Positions 54,966 to 63,047 of a stretch of DNA of 64,000 nucleotides are shown here, one piece after another. The notes beneath the pieces were generated by a model. That model had not been told where the DNA came from and made no database searches. It saw only the letters and a list, made by a program, of their open reading frames with translations. Numbering within the stretch: the stretch's first letter is position 1; every line of letters begins with the position of its first letter. This DNA is from Mesorhizobium sp. M1C.F.Ca.ET.210.01.1.1 (lineage in GTDB: Bacteria; Pseudomonadota; Alphaproteobacteria; Rhizobiales; Rhizobiaceae): contig NZ_SRUU01000007.1 in the NCBI RefSeq assembly GCF_004791585.1, positions 186,001 to 250,000 on the forward strand, given 5' to 3'. A program made the position numbers and the translations under genes.

Positions 54966-55835
54966 ATGACTGCACCGGTCGATTTCGTCTTTTGGCCCGC
55001 CTCGGCGCGCGCTCATGGGTTCCGGGGGCATGTGGAAGCCGCAAGGGCAGGCGGCTTCACCGCTCTCGCCATCGCGCCTGAAACGTACCTCGACGCATTG
55101 GAGTCGGGGCTCACCCCATCGGATATGAAGGCGATGGCCGCCGATGCCGGCGCTCCGCTGCGCTATCTGGACTCGCTCACCGACTGGGCCCCCATCCGTG
55201 TGCCGGCGGAATGTTCGCCGGAGCTGCGCGCCCGCTTCGATGTCAGCACCGATCATTCGTTTCGCATGTGTGAGAAACTCGGTTTGACGTCGATCCTGGC
55301 GGTTGCAGGTTATGACAAGGGAAAGGTTGAGCTCTCCCGGCTGATCGACGGGTTCGGGCGGCTTTGCGAGCGCGCCAAGGCGCAGGGATACTGGATCGAT
55401 CTTGAATTCATGCCGTTCTGGGGAATGCCCAATCTTTCCGATGCCTGGGCGATCATCAGTGGCGTCAATCCGTCCAATGCCGGCATCCTTGTCGACGTCT
55501 GGCATTTTTCCAAGGGCGCATACGAGCTCGACCTGCTCAGGAGCCTGCCGGCCAGGCACCTGGCTGGAATGCAGATCGATGACGGTTTGCGGCGGCAGGT
55601 GGGCAAGTCGCTCTTCGACGATACGATCAACTATCGGAATTTCCCGGGAGAGGGCGAATTTGACGTCGTCGAGCTCATCAAGATCGTCGCGGGCAAGGGC
55701 AACCTCCGCCATGTCGGCCCCGAAGTCTTCTCGCTGGAAGCCGACGCACTGTCGGCGACAGAGGCGGGAGAGCGTTCGGGAGATACCTCCCGCAAGGTGC
55801 TGGCCGAGGCCGGCGTGACGGCGGCAACGGCCTAA
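54966..55835 (+). CDS. sugar phosphate isomerase/epimerase-like TIM barrel (paralogue 2)
   Basis: A 289-residue protein of the same family, with IDLEFMPFWGMPN, ILVDVWHFSKG and GMQIDDG as metal or substrate regions. GGGAGGATT precedes the ATG. It lies 137 bases after paralogue 1 and is the last gene of the plus-strand unit. Two such enzymes in a row suggest successive isomerisations or a heteromeric enzyme. Confidence 0.84.
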   Translation: MTAPVDFVFWPASARAHGFRGHVEAARAGGFTALAIAPETYLDALESGLTPSDMKAMAADAGAPLRYLDSLTDWAPIRVPAECSPELRARFDVSTDHSFRMCEKLGLTSILAVAGYDKGKVELSRLIDGFGRLCERAKAQGYWIDLEFMPFWGMPNLSDAWAIISGVNPSNAGILVDVWHFSKGAYELDLLRSLPARHLAGMQIDDGLRRQVGKSLFDDTINYRNFPGEGEFDVVELIKIVAGKGNLRHVGPEVFSLEADALSATEAGERSGDTSRKVLAEAGVTAATA

Positions 55836-55842
55836 CACTTGC

Positions 55843-55863
55843 GCCCGGACATAGGGTCCGGGC
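55843..55863. terminator. hairpin between convergent genes
   Basis: An 8-bp stem (GCCCGGAC with GTCCGGGC) and a 5-base loop in the 38-base gap between the epimerase-like gene and the NmrA-like gene. It has no T run but could end both transcripts. Confidence 0.55.
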
Positions 55864-55873
55864 CCCCGCATTG

Positions 55874-56755
55874 CTATCTTGTCCCTCGTTCCGCGGCGAA
55901 GCGGCGGGCGAAATCCTCGAAGCCGGCGGGCTCGCGGCCGAGGATCATCGATGCCGTCGCCGGATTGCCGCCCGGCAGACCAAAGCGGTCGTAGTGACGG
56001 CACATCGCCGCATAGATCCGAAGATAGTCGTCCGGAAGGCGGCCGCGGTTGCGGCGCCGCCATTGCGCCGGCGCATAGCGCGACGCCTGAACCGGCTTGC
56101 CCAAAAGTCCGGTCAGCACCTTCGCCATGCCGGCGTGTGAAAGCGGTACGCCGCCAACCAGCTCATACGTGCCTCCGATATAGCGCTCGGTCGTGAGCAC
56201 GACCGCCGCCGCCTCTGCCAGATCGGCGAGATCGACCATCGCCATGGGAAGGTCTGTCCGATAGGGGCGTTCATAGATGCCCTCGGCTTCGATCTTCGGC
56301 CATTCGAGCGCGATGTTCTGCATGTACATGGCGGGCTGGAGGATTGTGTAGGCCAGGCCGGATTCGATCAGCATCTCCTCCACCCGAAGCTTCTGCCGGT
56401 GGTGGATCATGGTTCGGCATTGCGAATGGAAAACCGAATGAAGGACGAAATGCCTTAGACCGGCGTCGCGGGCGGCGCCGATGATGTTGGCTCCCAACGT
56501 TATCTCGCGGTCATTGAAGCGCGGTCCGATATGGTAGAGCCGCGCAACTCCCGAGACCGCGCCATCGAGCGACGAGCGATCCCCAAGATCGGCGACCGCG
56601 ATCTCGTGCGCGCCTGCAGTGCGAAGGCTGTCCTGTCCCGCCAGCGTGCGGGTCATGGCGCGAATCCGCGCTCCGCGCGCGGCAAGCGCAGTGATTACCG
56701 CTTTGCCTGTTCGCCCCGTGGCGCCGGTGACAAGCACGGTTTCTCCTGTTCCCAT
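55874..56755 (-). CDS. NmrA-like NAD(P)-binding protein
   Basis: A 293-residue atypical SDR with the N-terminal VTGATGRTGKAVITALAARG and no classical YxxxK. Such proteins are redox sensors or isoflavone-reductase-like enzymes. It is divergent from the ribose-type importer genes and shares their promoter gap with one copy of the AAAATAKATTTT site, so it may belong to the same regulon. Confidence 0.84.
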   Translation of the reverse strand: MGTGETVLVTGATGRTGKAVITALAARGARIRAMTRTLAGQDSLRTAGAHEIAVADLGDRSSLDGAVSGVARLYHIGPRFNDREITLGANIIGAARDAGLRHFVLHSVFHSQCRTMIHHRQKLRVEEMLIESGLAYTILQPAMYMQNIALEWPKIEAEGIYERPYRTDLPMAMVDLADLAEAAAVVLTTERYIGGTYELVGGVPLSHAGMAKVLTGLLGKPVQASRYAPAQWRRRNRGRLPDDYLRIYAAMCRHYDRFGLPGGNPATASMILGREPAGFEDFARRFAAERGTR

Positions 56756-56827
56756 GGCCGAATGCTCCTATCGGTTGCGCAGGCATCGATCATCACTTTT
56801 CCTTTTAGATAATTTATTCGTCTTTAC

Positions 56828-56839
56828 AAAATAGATTTT
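56828..56839. promoter_or_regulatory. palindromic site AAAATAGATTTT
   Basis: A perfect 12-base palindrome in the gap between the NmrA-like gene and the importer operon, related to 51017-51032 and 62972-62985. Confidence 0.55.
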
Positions 56840-56911
56840 TTGATGAAATGTATGTTCCGCAGGGCCGTAGAGGACGGCCCGTCGCATGAACACGATCATC
56901 GGGAGGATGAA

Positions 56912-57994
56912 GTGAAACTGCTGAAAAGGATTTCAGCCGCGGTGGTGGCGGCTGTGGCGATCGTCGTTGGCCCTCTGGCGGGCGACGCCGCAATGGCCCA
57001 GGAGAAACCAAAGACCATCTATCTGGCGGTCGGAACGACCAGCAGCGAGTACTGGCAGGAGGTCATCTGGGGCGCGCAGCAGGTGGCGAACTCAGTCGGC
57101 GCCAAGCTCGAGGTCTACGAGAGCGGGTTCGACGGCCAGAAGCACATGCAGCAATTGGGAGCGATACTTGCCGCCGGCTGCGAAGGCTGTGCGTTCGCCT
57201 GGTTTCCTGACTCGACGGCTTTCACCAAGGCTTTCGTCGAGCGGGCGGAAGCCGGCGGCGCAGTCATGACGACGATGTGGAATCGTCCCGAGGAGATCCA
57301 TCCCTGGGACACGGCTTCCGATGCATGGATCGCCAACATTTCCTTCGACGGTGTCGATTCCGGCTACCAGAACGGCATGGCGCTGTGCAAGGCGATCGGC
57401 GGCAAGGGCGGCATCGCGGTTCTCAAGGGCACGCCGGACAATCCGCCCTCGAAGCAACGGGAGATCGGCCTCCTGAAGGCAGTCTCGGAATGCCCGGGCA
57501 TGACGATCCTCGACACCCAGATCGGCAATTGGGGGCAGACGGAAGGTCAAAACATCACGCGTACATGGATTGCGCGCTACGGGGACCAGTTGAAAGGTGT
57601 CTTCGCGCAAAATGACGGCATGGCGCTCGGCACGGTCGCGGCGCTGCGCGAGAAGGGCCTGGCGGGCAAGGTCCCCGTCACCGGCTCCGACGGATCCAGC
57701 GACGTGCTGAAGCTGATCAAGTCGGGCGAGATGCTGTCCAGTATGCGCATCAGCTCGCAACTGCACGGAGCCGTGGCGGCAGCTCTTGCCTACGCGGTGG
57801 CCTCGGGAGACCTCAAGATCGGCGACCTGGCGCAGGCGCAACGCGACTTCTACCTGGTGCAAACGCTGGCCACCAAGGACAATGTCGATGCGATGCTCTC
57901 GGCCCAGCCGAACCCGGCCGACTTCTCCTACGACGCGCTGAAGAAGAATTTCTGGGCGCGGTCAAAGGGTCAGATCCCGGTCGGCGTGAACTGA
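56912..57994 (+). CDS. ribose-type binding protein
   Basis: A 360-residue periplasmic protein. The GTG start follows GGGAGG by 6 bases; the signal peptide is residues 1-28 (MKLLKRISAAVVAAVAIVVG, cut near AMAQE). The fold shows TIYLAVGTTSSEYWQEVIWG and FAQNDGMALGTVAAL. Cysteines in GCEGC and ECPG may form bonds. It feeds the two-permease importer that follows 8 bases later. Confidence 0.88.
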   Translation: MKLLKRISAAVVAAVAIVVGPLAGDAAMAQEKPKTIYLAVGTTSSEYWQEVIWGAQQVANSVGAKLEVYESGFDGQKHMQQLGAILAAGCEGCAFAWFPDSTAFTKAFVERAEAGGAVMTTMWNRPEEIHPWDTASDAWIANISFDGVDSGYQNGMALCKAIGGKGGIAVLKGTPDNPPSKQREIGLLKAVSECPGMTILDTQIGNWGQTEGQNITRTWIARYGDQLKGVFAQNDGMALGTVAALREKGLAGKVPVTGSDGSSDVLKLIKSGEMLSSMRISSQLHGAVAAALAYAVASGDLKIGDLAQAQRDFYLVQTLATKDNVDAMLSAQPNPADFSYDALKKNFWARSKGQIPVGVN

Positions 57995-58002
57995 GCCGCA
58001 CC

Positions 58003-59049
58003 ATGACCCAGGCGCAATTGCACGCCCACGACACCGGCGCAATGGTTTCCCCGCGACGCGGGGAAGCTGGAACGCAGCGGCGATCCGGGCACACCGCACT
58101 CGGTGTCTTGAAATCGGCCGGCCCGATAGTGTCGCTGGTTGCAATGGTTCTGGTGTTCGCCAGCCTGACCCCGAATTTCGTTTCGGCAGCCAATTTGCAG
58201 GCGATCTTGGAGTCGGCGGCGGTTCCCGCCGTGGTGACGATCGGGATGACCTTCGTGCTGGTGCAAGGTTCGATCGATCTGTCGGGCGAAGGAGTGGCTT
58301 CACTCGCCAACATCCTGCTTTCGATCCTGATCGCCAACAGCGTCACCGCACATGACCTCGGTGCGGGCGCGATTGTGGTGGCGCTGGCCGCGGGCCTAGC
58401 CGTCGGCGCCCTGAACGGGACACTGTATGCCTATCTGCGGATGCCATCGCTCATCGTCACGCTTGCGATGTGGTTGATCACACTCGGCCTGGCGGCTTTG
58501 CTCTTTCCCTCCAGGCAGCCGCAAATCCTCGACGGCGGCTTTGTCGGATTGGCCCTGCACAAACATCTGGGCCTCAGCGCGCTGGTGTACCTGGCTGCGG
58601 CGCTCGCTCTCGTCGCCTTCATCGTCGAGCGGCGCACCAAGCTTGGCCGTATGGGCTTTGCCATCGGCGCCGAGGAGGCGCTTGTCCGGTTGGCTGGCGT
58701 GAACGTGAATGTCTACAAGGTCGGCGCCTTTGCCATCTGTGGATGCCTGACCGGATTGGCCGGCATCCTGACCGCTGCGCAGATCGGTGTCGGCAATCCC
58801 TTGGCGGGAGAGGGGCTGCTCTTTCCAGGAATTGCCGCTTGCGTGATCGGCGGCACGTTGCTGTCCGGCGGCCGGGGTGGCGTGCTGCATTCGCTTGTCG
58901 GTGTCCTTGTTCTCGTCACGTTGCGCAACGGTCTCGTGCAGACGGGAGCCAACCCTCTGCTGCAGAAGGCCATCGAGGGGGTGGTGATCGTCGTAGCGGT
59001 CGCCGCGTCCACCTGGCACCTGCGGCGCAAGACCCGGGTGGTAAAATGA
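58003..59049 (+). CDS. sugar ABC importer permease 1 (RbsC type)
   Basis: A 348-residue membrane protein with the family signature FVLVQGSIDLSGEGVASLA at about residues 84-102 and CVIGGTLLSGGRGGVLHSLV at about 282-301. The soluble N-terminus (about 35 residues) is longer than usual. Its stop overlaps the ATPase start by 4 bases. Confidence 0.9.
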   Translation: MTQAQLHAHDTGAMVSPRRGEAGTQRRSGHTALGVLKSAGPIVSLVAMVLVFASLTPNFVSAANLQAILESAAVPAVVTIGMTFVLVQGSIDLSGEGVASLANILLSILIANSVTAHDLGAGAIVVALAAGLAVGALNGTLYAYLRMPSLIVTLAMWLITLGLAALLFPSRQPQILDGGFVGLALHKHLGLSALVYLAAALALVAFIVERRTKLGRMGFAIGAEEALVRLAGVNVNVYKVGAFAICGCLTGLAGILTAAQIGVGNPLAGEGLLFPGIAACVIGGTLLSGGRGGVLHSLVGVLVLVTLRNGLVQTGANPLLQKAIEGVVIVVAVAASTWHLRRKTRVVK

Positions 59050-60563
59050 ACGCGCTGCTGTCACTGCAAAATATATCCAAGCGCTTTCCCGGCGTGCTCG
59101 CTCTCGATGAGATCGACATGGAGCTGCGCCAGCATGAGGTTCTCGGCCTGATCGGCCAAAACGGATCGGGCAAGTCGACATTGATGAAGATCATCGGCGG
59201 CCTCCATCAACCAAGCGCCGGGGAAATGCGTCTGCGGGGTTCACCTGTGCGCTTCGGCTCTCCCCTTGAGGCCGCGCGAGCAGGTATAGGGCTTGTTCAT
59301 CAGGAGCAGTCGCTCATCGGCAATCTCACCGTTGCCGAGAACCTTTTCATCGACAAGCCGACCGATTTCAGCCGCTTCGGATTCTACCGGCGCGGCCGGA
59401 TGAACGATGCGGCCCGTATCCAACTGGAGAAGGTCGAACTGGATATCGCGCCGGACACGCCTGTCGACCAGCTGACCTTTGCGCAGCGCCAGATGGTCGA
59501 GCTGGCCAAGGTGCTGTCGCTCGAGGAACTGGTGGAAGGTCATCTCATCGTCCTGTTCGATGAGCCGACTTCGGTGCTGACGCCGACCGAGATCCAGGCG
59601 CTCTTCCGGCAGGTGCGGCGACTGAAGATGCGCTCATCGGTCGTCTTCATCTCGCATCGCATGGACGAGGTGCTGGCGATCTCCGACCGGGTCTATGTGC
59701 TTTCCGACGGACGCAATGTCGCCGAAAGGGTGAAAGGCGCAACCGACCCCGACGAGTTGTACGAGCTGATGGTTGGACGCCAGCGCGCGGGTTCGGTGCT
59801 GCCGCGGAGCAATCCGCCGGACAAGAAAGCGCCGAAGCGACTGGCAGTCCGCGACCTGACGGTGCCGGGCAAAGTCGAGGATGTGACCTTCGATGTCGCG
59901 TCCGGGGAGATCGTCGGCTTGATCGGCGTCCAGGGATCCGGCGCCGAAGCGGTCTGCCGCGCGATCTTCGGCGTCGAGGACAGCCACAGCGGCCACATCG
60001 AATATGAGGGCCGGCCGGTGCGTGTCAGCAGTCCGAGCGGCGCCGTCGGTCTCGGCATTGGCTATGTCCCCGCCGAGCGTAAGGCGGAAGCGATGATGAA
60101 AGGCATGAGTGTCTGCCAGAACATGACCGTTACCTTCGGGTCGGACTATGGCTATGGCGGGCTCTTGCTGTCGAAACGGCGCGAACGGCGCGAGGCGGCG
60201 AACTGGGTTGAGCGGCTCAAGATCAAAACGCCGTCGCTCGACCACCGTATCGACCAGCTTTCGGGTGGAAATCAGCAGAAGGCGGTGCTCAGCAAATGGC
60301 TTCTGGGTCGCTCGCTGCGGCTCCTGGTGCTCGATCATCCAACCCGCGGTCTCGATCCCGGAGCGCGCGCCGACCTTTTCAACGCGATCCGTCGGCTGGC
60401 CGAAGAAGGTCTGTCGATCGTCTTCGTCGGCGACACGCTGGATGAGATGGTGACGCTCTCGGACACGATCCTGGTGTTGCGGGACGGGAGGCTCAGCCAG
60501 CGTTTCGACGACGTGCAAGCCAAACGGCCGTCGGAGGAAGACATCGTGAGAGCGATGGTATGA
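59046..60563 (+). CDS. sugar ABC importer ATPase, double domain
   Basis: A 505-residue RbsA-type protein. Domain 1 has GQNGSGKST and FDEPTSVLT, with the signature altered to LTFAQRQMVE. Domain 2 has a degenerate loop GVQGSGAEA, a good signature LSGGNQQKA and a Walker B of LDHPTRGLD, where the usual glutamate is histidine. Asymmetry is normal in this family, but the histidine is worth noting. It sits between two permease genes. Confidence 0.9.
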   Translation: MNALLSLQNISKRFPGVLALDEIDMELRQHEVLGLIGQNGSGKSTLMKIIGGLHQPSAGEMRLRGSPVRFGSPLEAARAGIGLVHQEQSLIGNLTVAENLFIDKPTDFSRFGFYRRGRMNDAARIQLEKVELDIAPDTPVDQLTFAQRQMVELAKVLSLEELVEGHLIVLFDEPTSVLTPTEIQALFRQVRRLKMRSSVVFISHRMDEVLAISDRVYVLSDGRNVAERVKGATDPDELYELMVGRQRAGSVLPRSNPPDKKAPKRLAVRDLTVPGKVEDVTFDVASGEIVGLIGVQGSGAEAVCRAIFGVEDSHSGHIEYEGRPVRVSSPSGAVGLGIGYVPAERKAEAMMKGMSVCQNMTVTFGSDYGYGGLLLSKRRERREAANWVERLKIKTPSLDHRIDQLSGGNQQKAVLSKWLLGRSLRLLVLDHPTRGLDPGARADLFNAIRRLAEEGLSIVFVGDTLDEMVTLSDTILVLRDGRLSQRFDDVQAKRPSEEDIVRAMV

Positions 60564-60621
60564 GCAGGCACCGCGACCCTCTCGACCGACACTGCACCTG
60601 GTGGACCCATCGGAGTCGTTC

Positions 60622-61596
60622 ATGACCCCCGTACTCGCCCGAATGTTCCCATCCATCCGATCAGCTGGTGACCTGCTGCGCGCCTGCGGGCCGGCCATTG
60701 TCCTCGTGCTGGTGTTCGCGGCTGTGATCTGGATCGCGCCGGGCATCCTCAAATGGCGTGCGATTAACGCGCTGCTCTTCGACGCGGCGCCGCTGCTGAT
60801 CCTGGTTATCGGCAGCACGCTTCCGGTGCTGCTCGGCTGCATCGACCTGTCGGCGGCCGCCATGGCGTCGTTTTCAGCCGTGGTCGTGGCGCTGCTTGTC
60901 CCCGAATTCGGTTCGGCCGCCGTGCCGATGGTGCTTGCTGGAGCGGCAGGGATCGGGGCCGCCCAGGGGTGGCTGATCGGGCGGCTTCAGATTCCTTCCT
61001 TCGTAATGACCCTTGGGACGCTTGGCCTGTTTTCCGGCCTTGCCCTCTATCTCAGCAACGCCTCGACGGTCGGCCTCGGTCCTGGAGTTGCGCCGCTCGA
61101 CTTTCTCGGCGGCAGGACGCATGGCGTGCCCAATGCCTTCCTCGCGGTTGTCGCGGTGTGGATATTCCTGTCCCTTTTGCTGCGTTTCACGCGTGTCGGC
61201 CGGGATATCTACGCCTTCGGAGCAAGCGAGCTGGCTGCCTATATGTCCGGCGTCCGGCGCGACCTGATCCGGAGCTGCGCGTTCGCGATCTCGTCGATCT
61301 GCGCCGCGCTCGGAGGGATGATGCTTCTATCGCAAACCCTCTACAGCGCGCCGACGATGGCGAGCAACCTGCTCTTGCCCGCGCTGGTCGGCGTGGTGGC
61401 TGGCGGGACCGCAATCTCGGGCGGGGTAGGCGGCCTTTCGGCTAGCCTCATAGGCGGGCTCACGGCAGTGATGGTCCGTGTCGGCGCCACGATCGCGGGC
61501 CTGCCGGGCGCCGCGCAGGACGTCGCCTTCGGCATCATCATTCTGGTCGCGGTCGCCGTTACGACGGACAGGACCAAGATCGGCATCGTCAAGTGA
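60622..61596 (+). CDS. sugar ABC importer permease 2 (RbsC type)
   Basis: A 324-residue membrane protein; ATG 60622 has GGAG 6 bases before it, while an upstream GTG at 60601 is less likely. The signature here is PVLLGCIDLSAAAMASFSAV, a diverged form, and VAGGTAISGGVGGLSASLIG near the C-terminus. With permease 1 it probably forms a heterodimer, unlike the homodimer of RbsC. Confidence 0.88.
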   Translation: MTPVLARMFPSIRSAGDLLRACGPAIVLVLVFAAVIWIAPGILKWRAINALLFDAAPLLILVIGSTLPVLLGCIDLSAAAMASFSAVVVALLVPEFGSAAVPMVLAGAAGIGAAQGWLIGRLQIPSFVMTLGTLGLFSGLALYLSNASTVGLGPGVAPLDFLGGRTHGVPNAFLAVVAVWIFLSLLLRFTRVGRDIYAFGASELAAYMSGVRRDLIRSCAFAISSICAALGGMMLLSQTLYSAPTMASNLLLPALVGVVAGGTAISGGVGGLSASLIGGLTAVMVRVGATIAGLPGAAQDVAFGIIILVAVAVTTDRTKIGIVK

Positions 61597-61635
61597 TCCG
61601 GACGGCGGCCAAAAAGCATATCTCGGGAGGATTTG

Positions 61636-62537
61636 ATGAGACCGATGGTTCAGCGGCTGGGCTATGTCGCCCTCAACGTGACGGATATCGAAGCTGCGAT
61701 AGACGACGCTTGCACGATTGCAGGCGCTCGCGTCGTCGAACGCGAGCGCGGTCGAGCCTTGCTCACCTCGAACCAGCGTCACGCCGAACTCGTCCTGCAT
61801 GCCGGCGATGGCGACAGCGTTCGAGCAATCGGGCTGCAGGCCCACGATGGGGAGGCGGTCGCGGCGGTGCGCATTCGTGCCGAACAGGCTGGCCTCAAAA
61901 TTCTGTCCGAGCGTCCTCGCTTGCGTGCATCGAGCGCTCCGTCACGTTCGCGACCAGCGAGGGCCATGTCTTTGAGGTCCACACGCCAATGCCGCTGACG
62001 CAGCCGGTCCGTCACACGGGCCCGGGCATCCGTCCCCGCTGCCTCGATCACGTGAACCTGTCGAGCAGGGATTCGGAGGCGATTAGCCGGGAGCTCGAGG
62101 CCGTTCTGGGGCTTCGACTGTCCGAGCGGACCACCGGCCATGAAATCGTGTGGATGCGGGCGGCTGACAACCGGCACCACACGGTCGCGACCGTCAAAGG
62201 ACCAAGCGGGTTGCACCACTTCAGCTGGGAGTTCGCTAGTTTCGACGATTTCAAGCGGCTGGGAGATACACTTGACGCACAGGGACGCTTCCTGGTCTGG
62301 GGACCTGGCCGTCATGGCACCGGCGACAATCTGTTTGCCTATTACATCGGCCGGTCCGAGTTCATGGTGGAATGCATCGCCGAAATGGAGGTGATCGAGG
62401 ACGAGAACCACCAGGCAAGGATTGCCGACCCGGGCGAAAACCTATCGAATCCCAAGGTCGTGAACCGCTGGGGCGCGCTGCCGCCCCGCCTTTGGACGGA
62501 GCATTTCATGCCGTTCGCCGCATCGATCGCTGCTTGA
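61636..62537 (+). pseudogene. VOC-family dioxygenase-like gene with a frameshift
   Basis: Two halves of one protein lie in different frames. The first, from ATG 61636 (RLGYVALNVTDIEAAIDDAC), runs to ILSERP; the second continues at SLACIERSVTFATSEGHVFE and reaches AASIAA at 62537. The shift lies at 61915-61919 and corresponds to one missing base. Together they make a two-domain extradiol-dioxygenase-like protein of about 300 residues, with metal-site candidates in CLDHVNL, GLHHFSW and MVECIAEME. It may be a true mutation or a sequencing error. It lies just behind permease 2. Confidence 0.75.
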
Positions 62538-62552
62538 ATCGGGAGGAAAACC

Positions 62553-62951
62553 ATGGATTTGCAAAAAGCAGACCCTGCCGATGAGGTTCGCCGGGTCATC
62601 GAAGGTCTCGAGGAGAGACGCTATTCGGCGATGCTGGCCTCCGATGTCGCGACGCTTGCGGATCTCCTCGATGACGACCTGGTCTACACGCACTCCTTCG
62701 GAGAGCGTGACGACAAGGCGGGTTATCTGAAAAAGGTCGCAGACCGGTTCTTCGTCTATCACGAAATCCATCACAGCAGCGAACGCATCGTCGTGCGGGA
62801 CGGCCTGGCCGTCGTCGCCGGCACCATGCGTGCGAAGGCGACGGTGGGAACCGCGGTCCGCGAGTTCGATAATTCCTGCATGGCGGTCTGGGGAAAAAGC
62901 AGGGACCAGTGGCGTCTGATCGCCTATCAGCCGACACCCTTTCGGACGTAG
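62553..62951 (+). CDS. SnoaL/NTF2-like protein (DUF4440-type)
   Basis: A 132-residue single-domain protein of the cone-like NTF2 fold: RRVIEGLEERRYSAMLASDV, DDDLVYTHSFGE and a C-terminal WGKSRDQWRLIAYQPTPF. Relatives are small isomerases, lyases or accessory proteins. GGGAGGA precedes the ATG. It probably acts on the same substrate as the VOC genes on either side. Confidence 0.85.
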   Translation: MDLQKADPADEVRRVIEGLEERRYSAMLASDVATLADLLDDDLVYTHSFGERDDKAGYLKKVADRFFVYHEIHHSSERIVVRDGLAVVAGTMRAKATVGTAVREFDNSCMAVWGKSRDQWRLIAYQPTPFRT

Positions 62952-62971
62952 TTAGATCGCATCATTGACAT

Positions 62972-62985
62972 AAAAATATATTTTT
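62972..62985. promoter_or_regulatory. palindromic site AAAAATATATTTTT
   Basis: A perfect palindrome directly after TTGACA (62965-62970) and 62 bases before the second VOC gene. It is the third copy of the motif seen at 51017 and 56828. Confidence 0.55.
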
Positions 62986-63047
62986 TGTAACGATGTCTGG
63001 CGTCGACGGAAGTGAGGACGTCGGATGCGACGGGTGGAGGATGAACA

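Noticed and set aside
54864..56063. 399-codon minus-strand frame
   Set aside because: It opposes the second isomerase gene, which has a good ribosome site and clear family motifs.
59634..60863. 409-codon minus-strand frame
   Set aside because: Antisense to the importer ATPase and permease; no ribosome site or recognisable motif.
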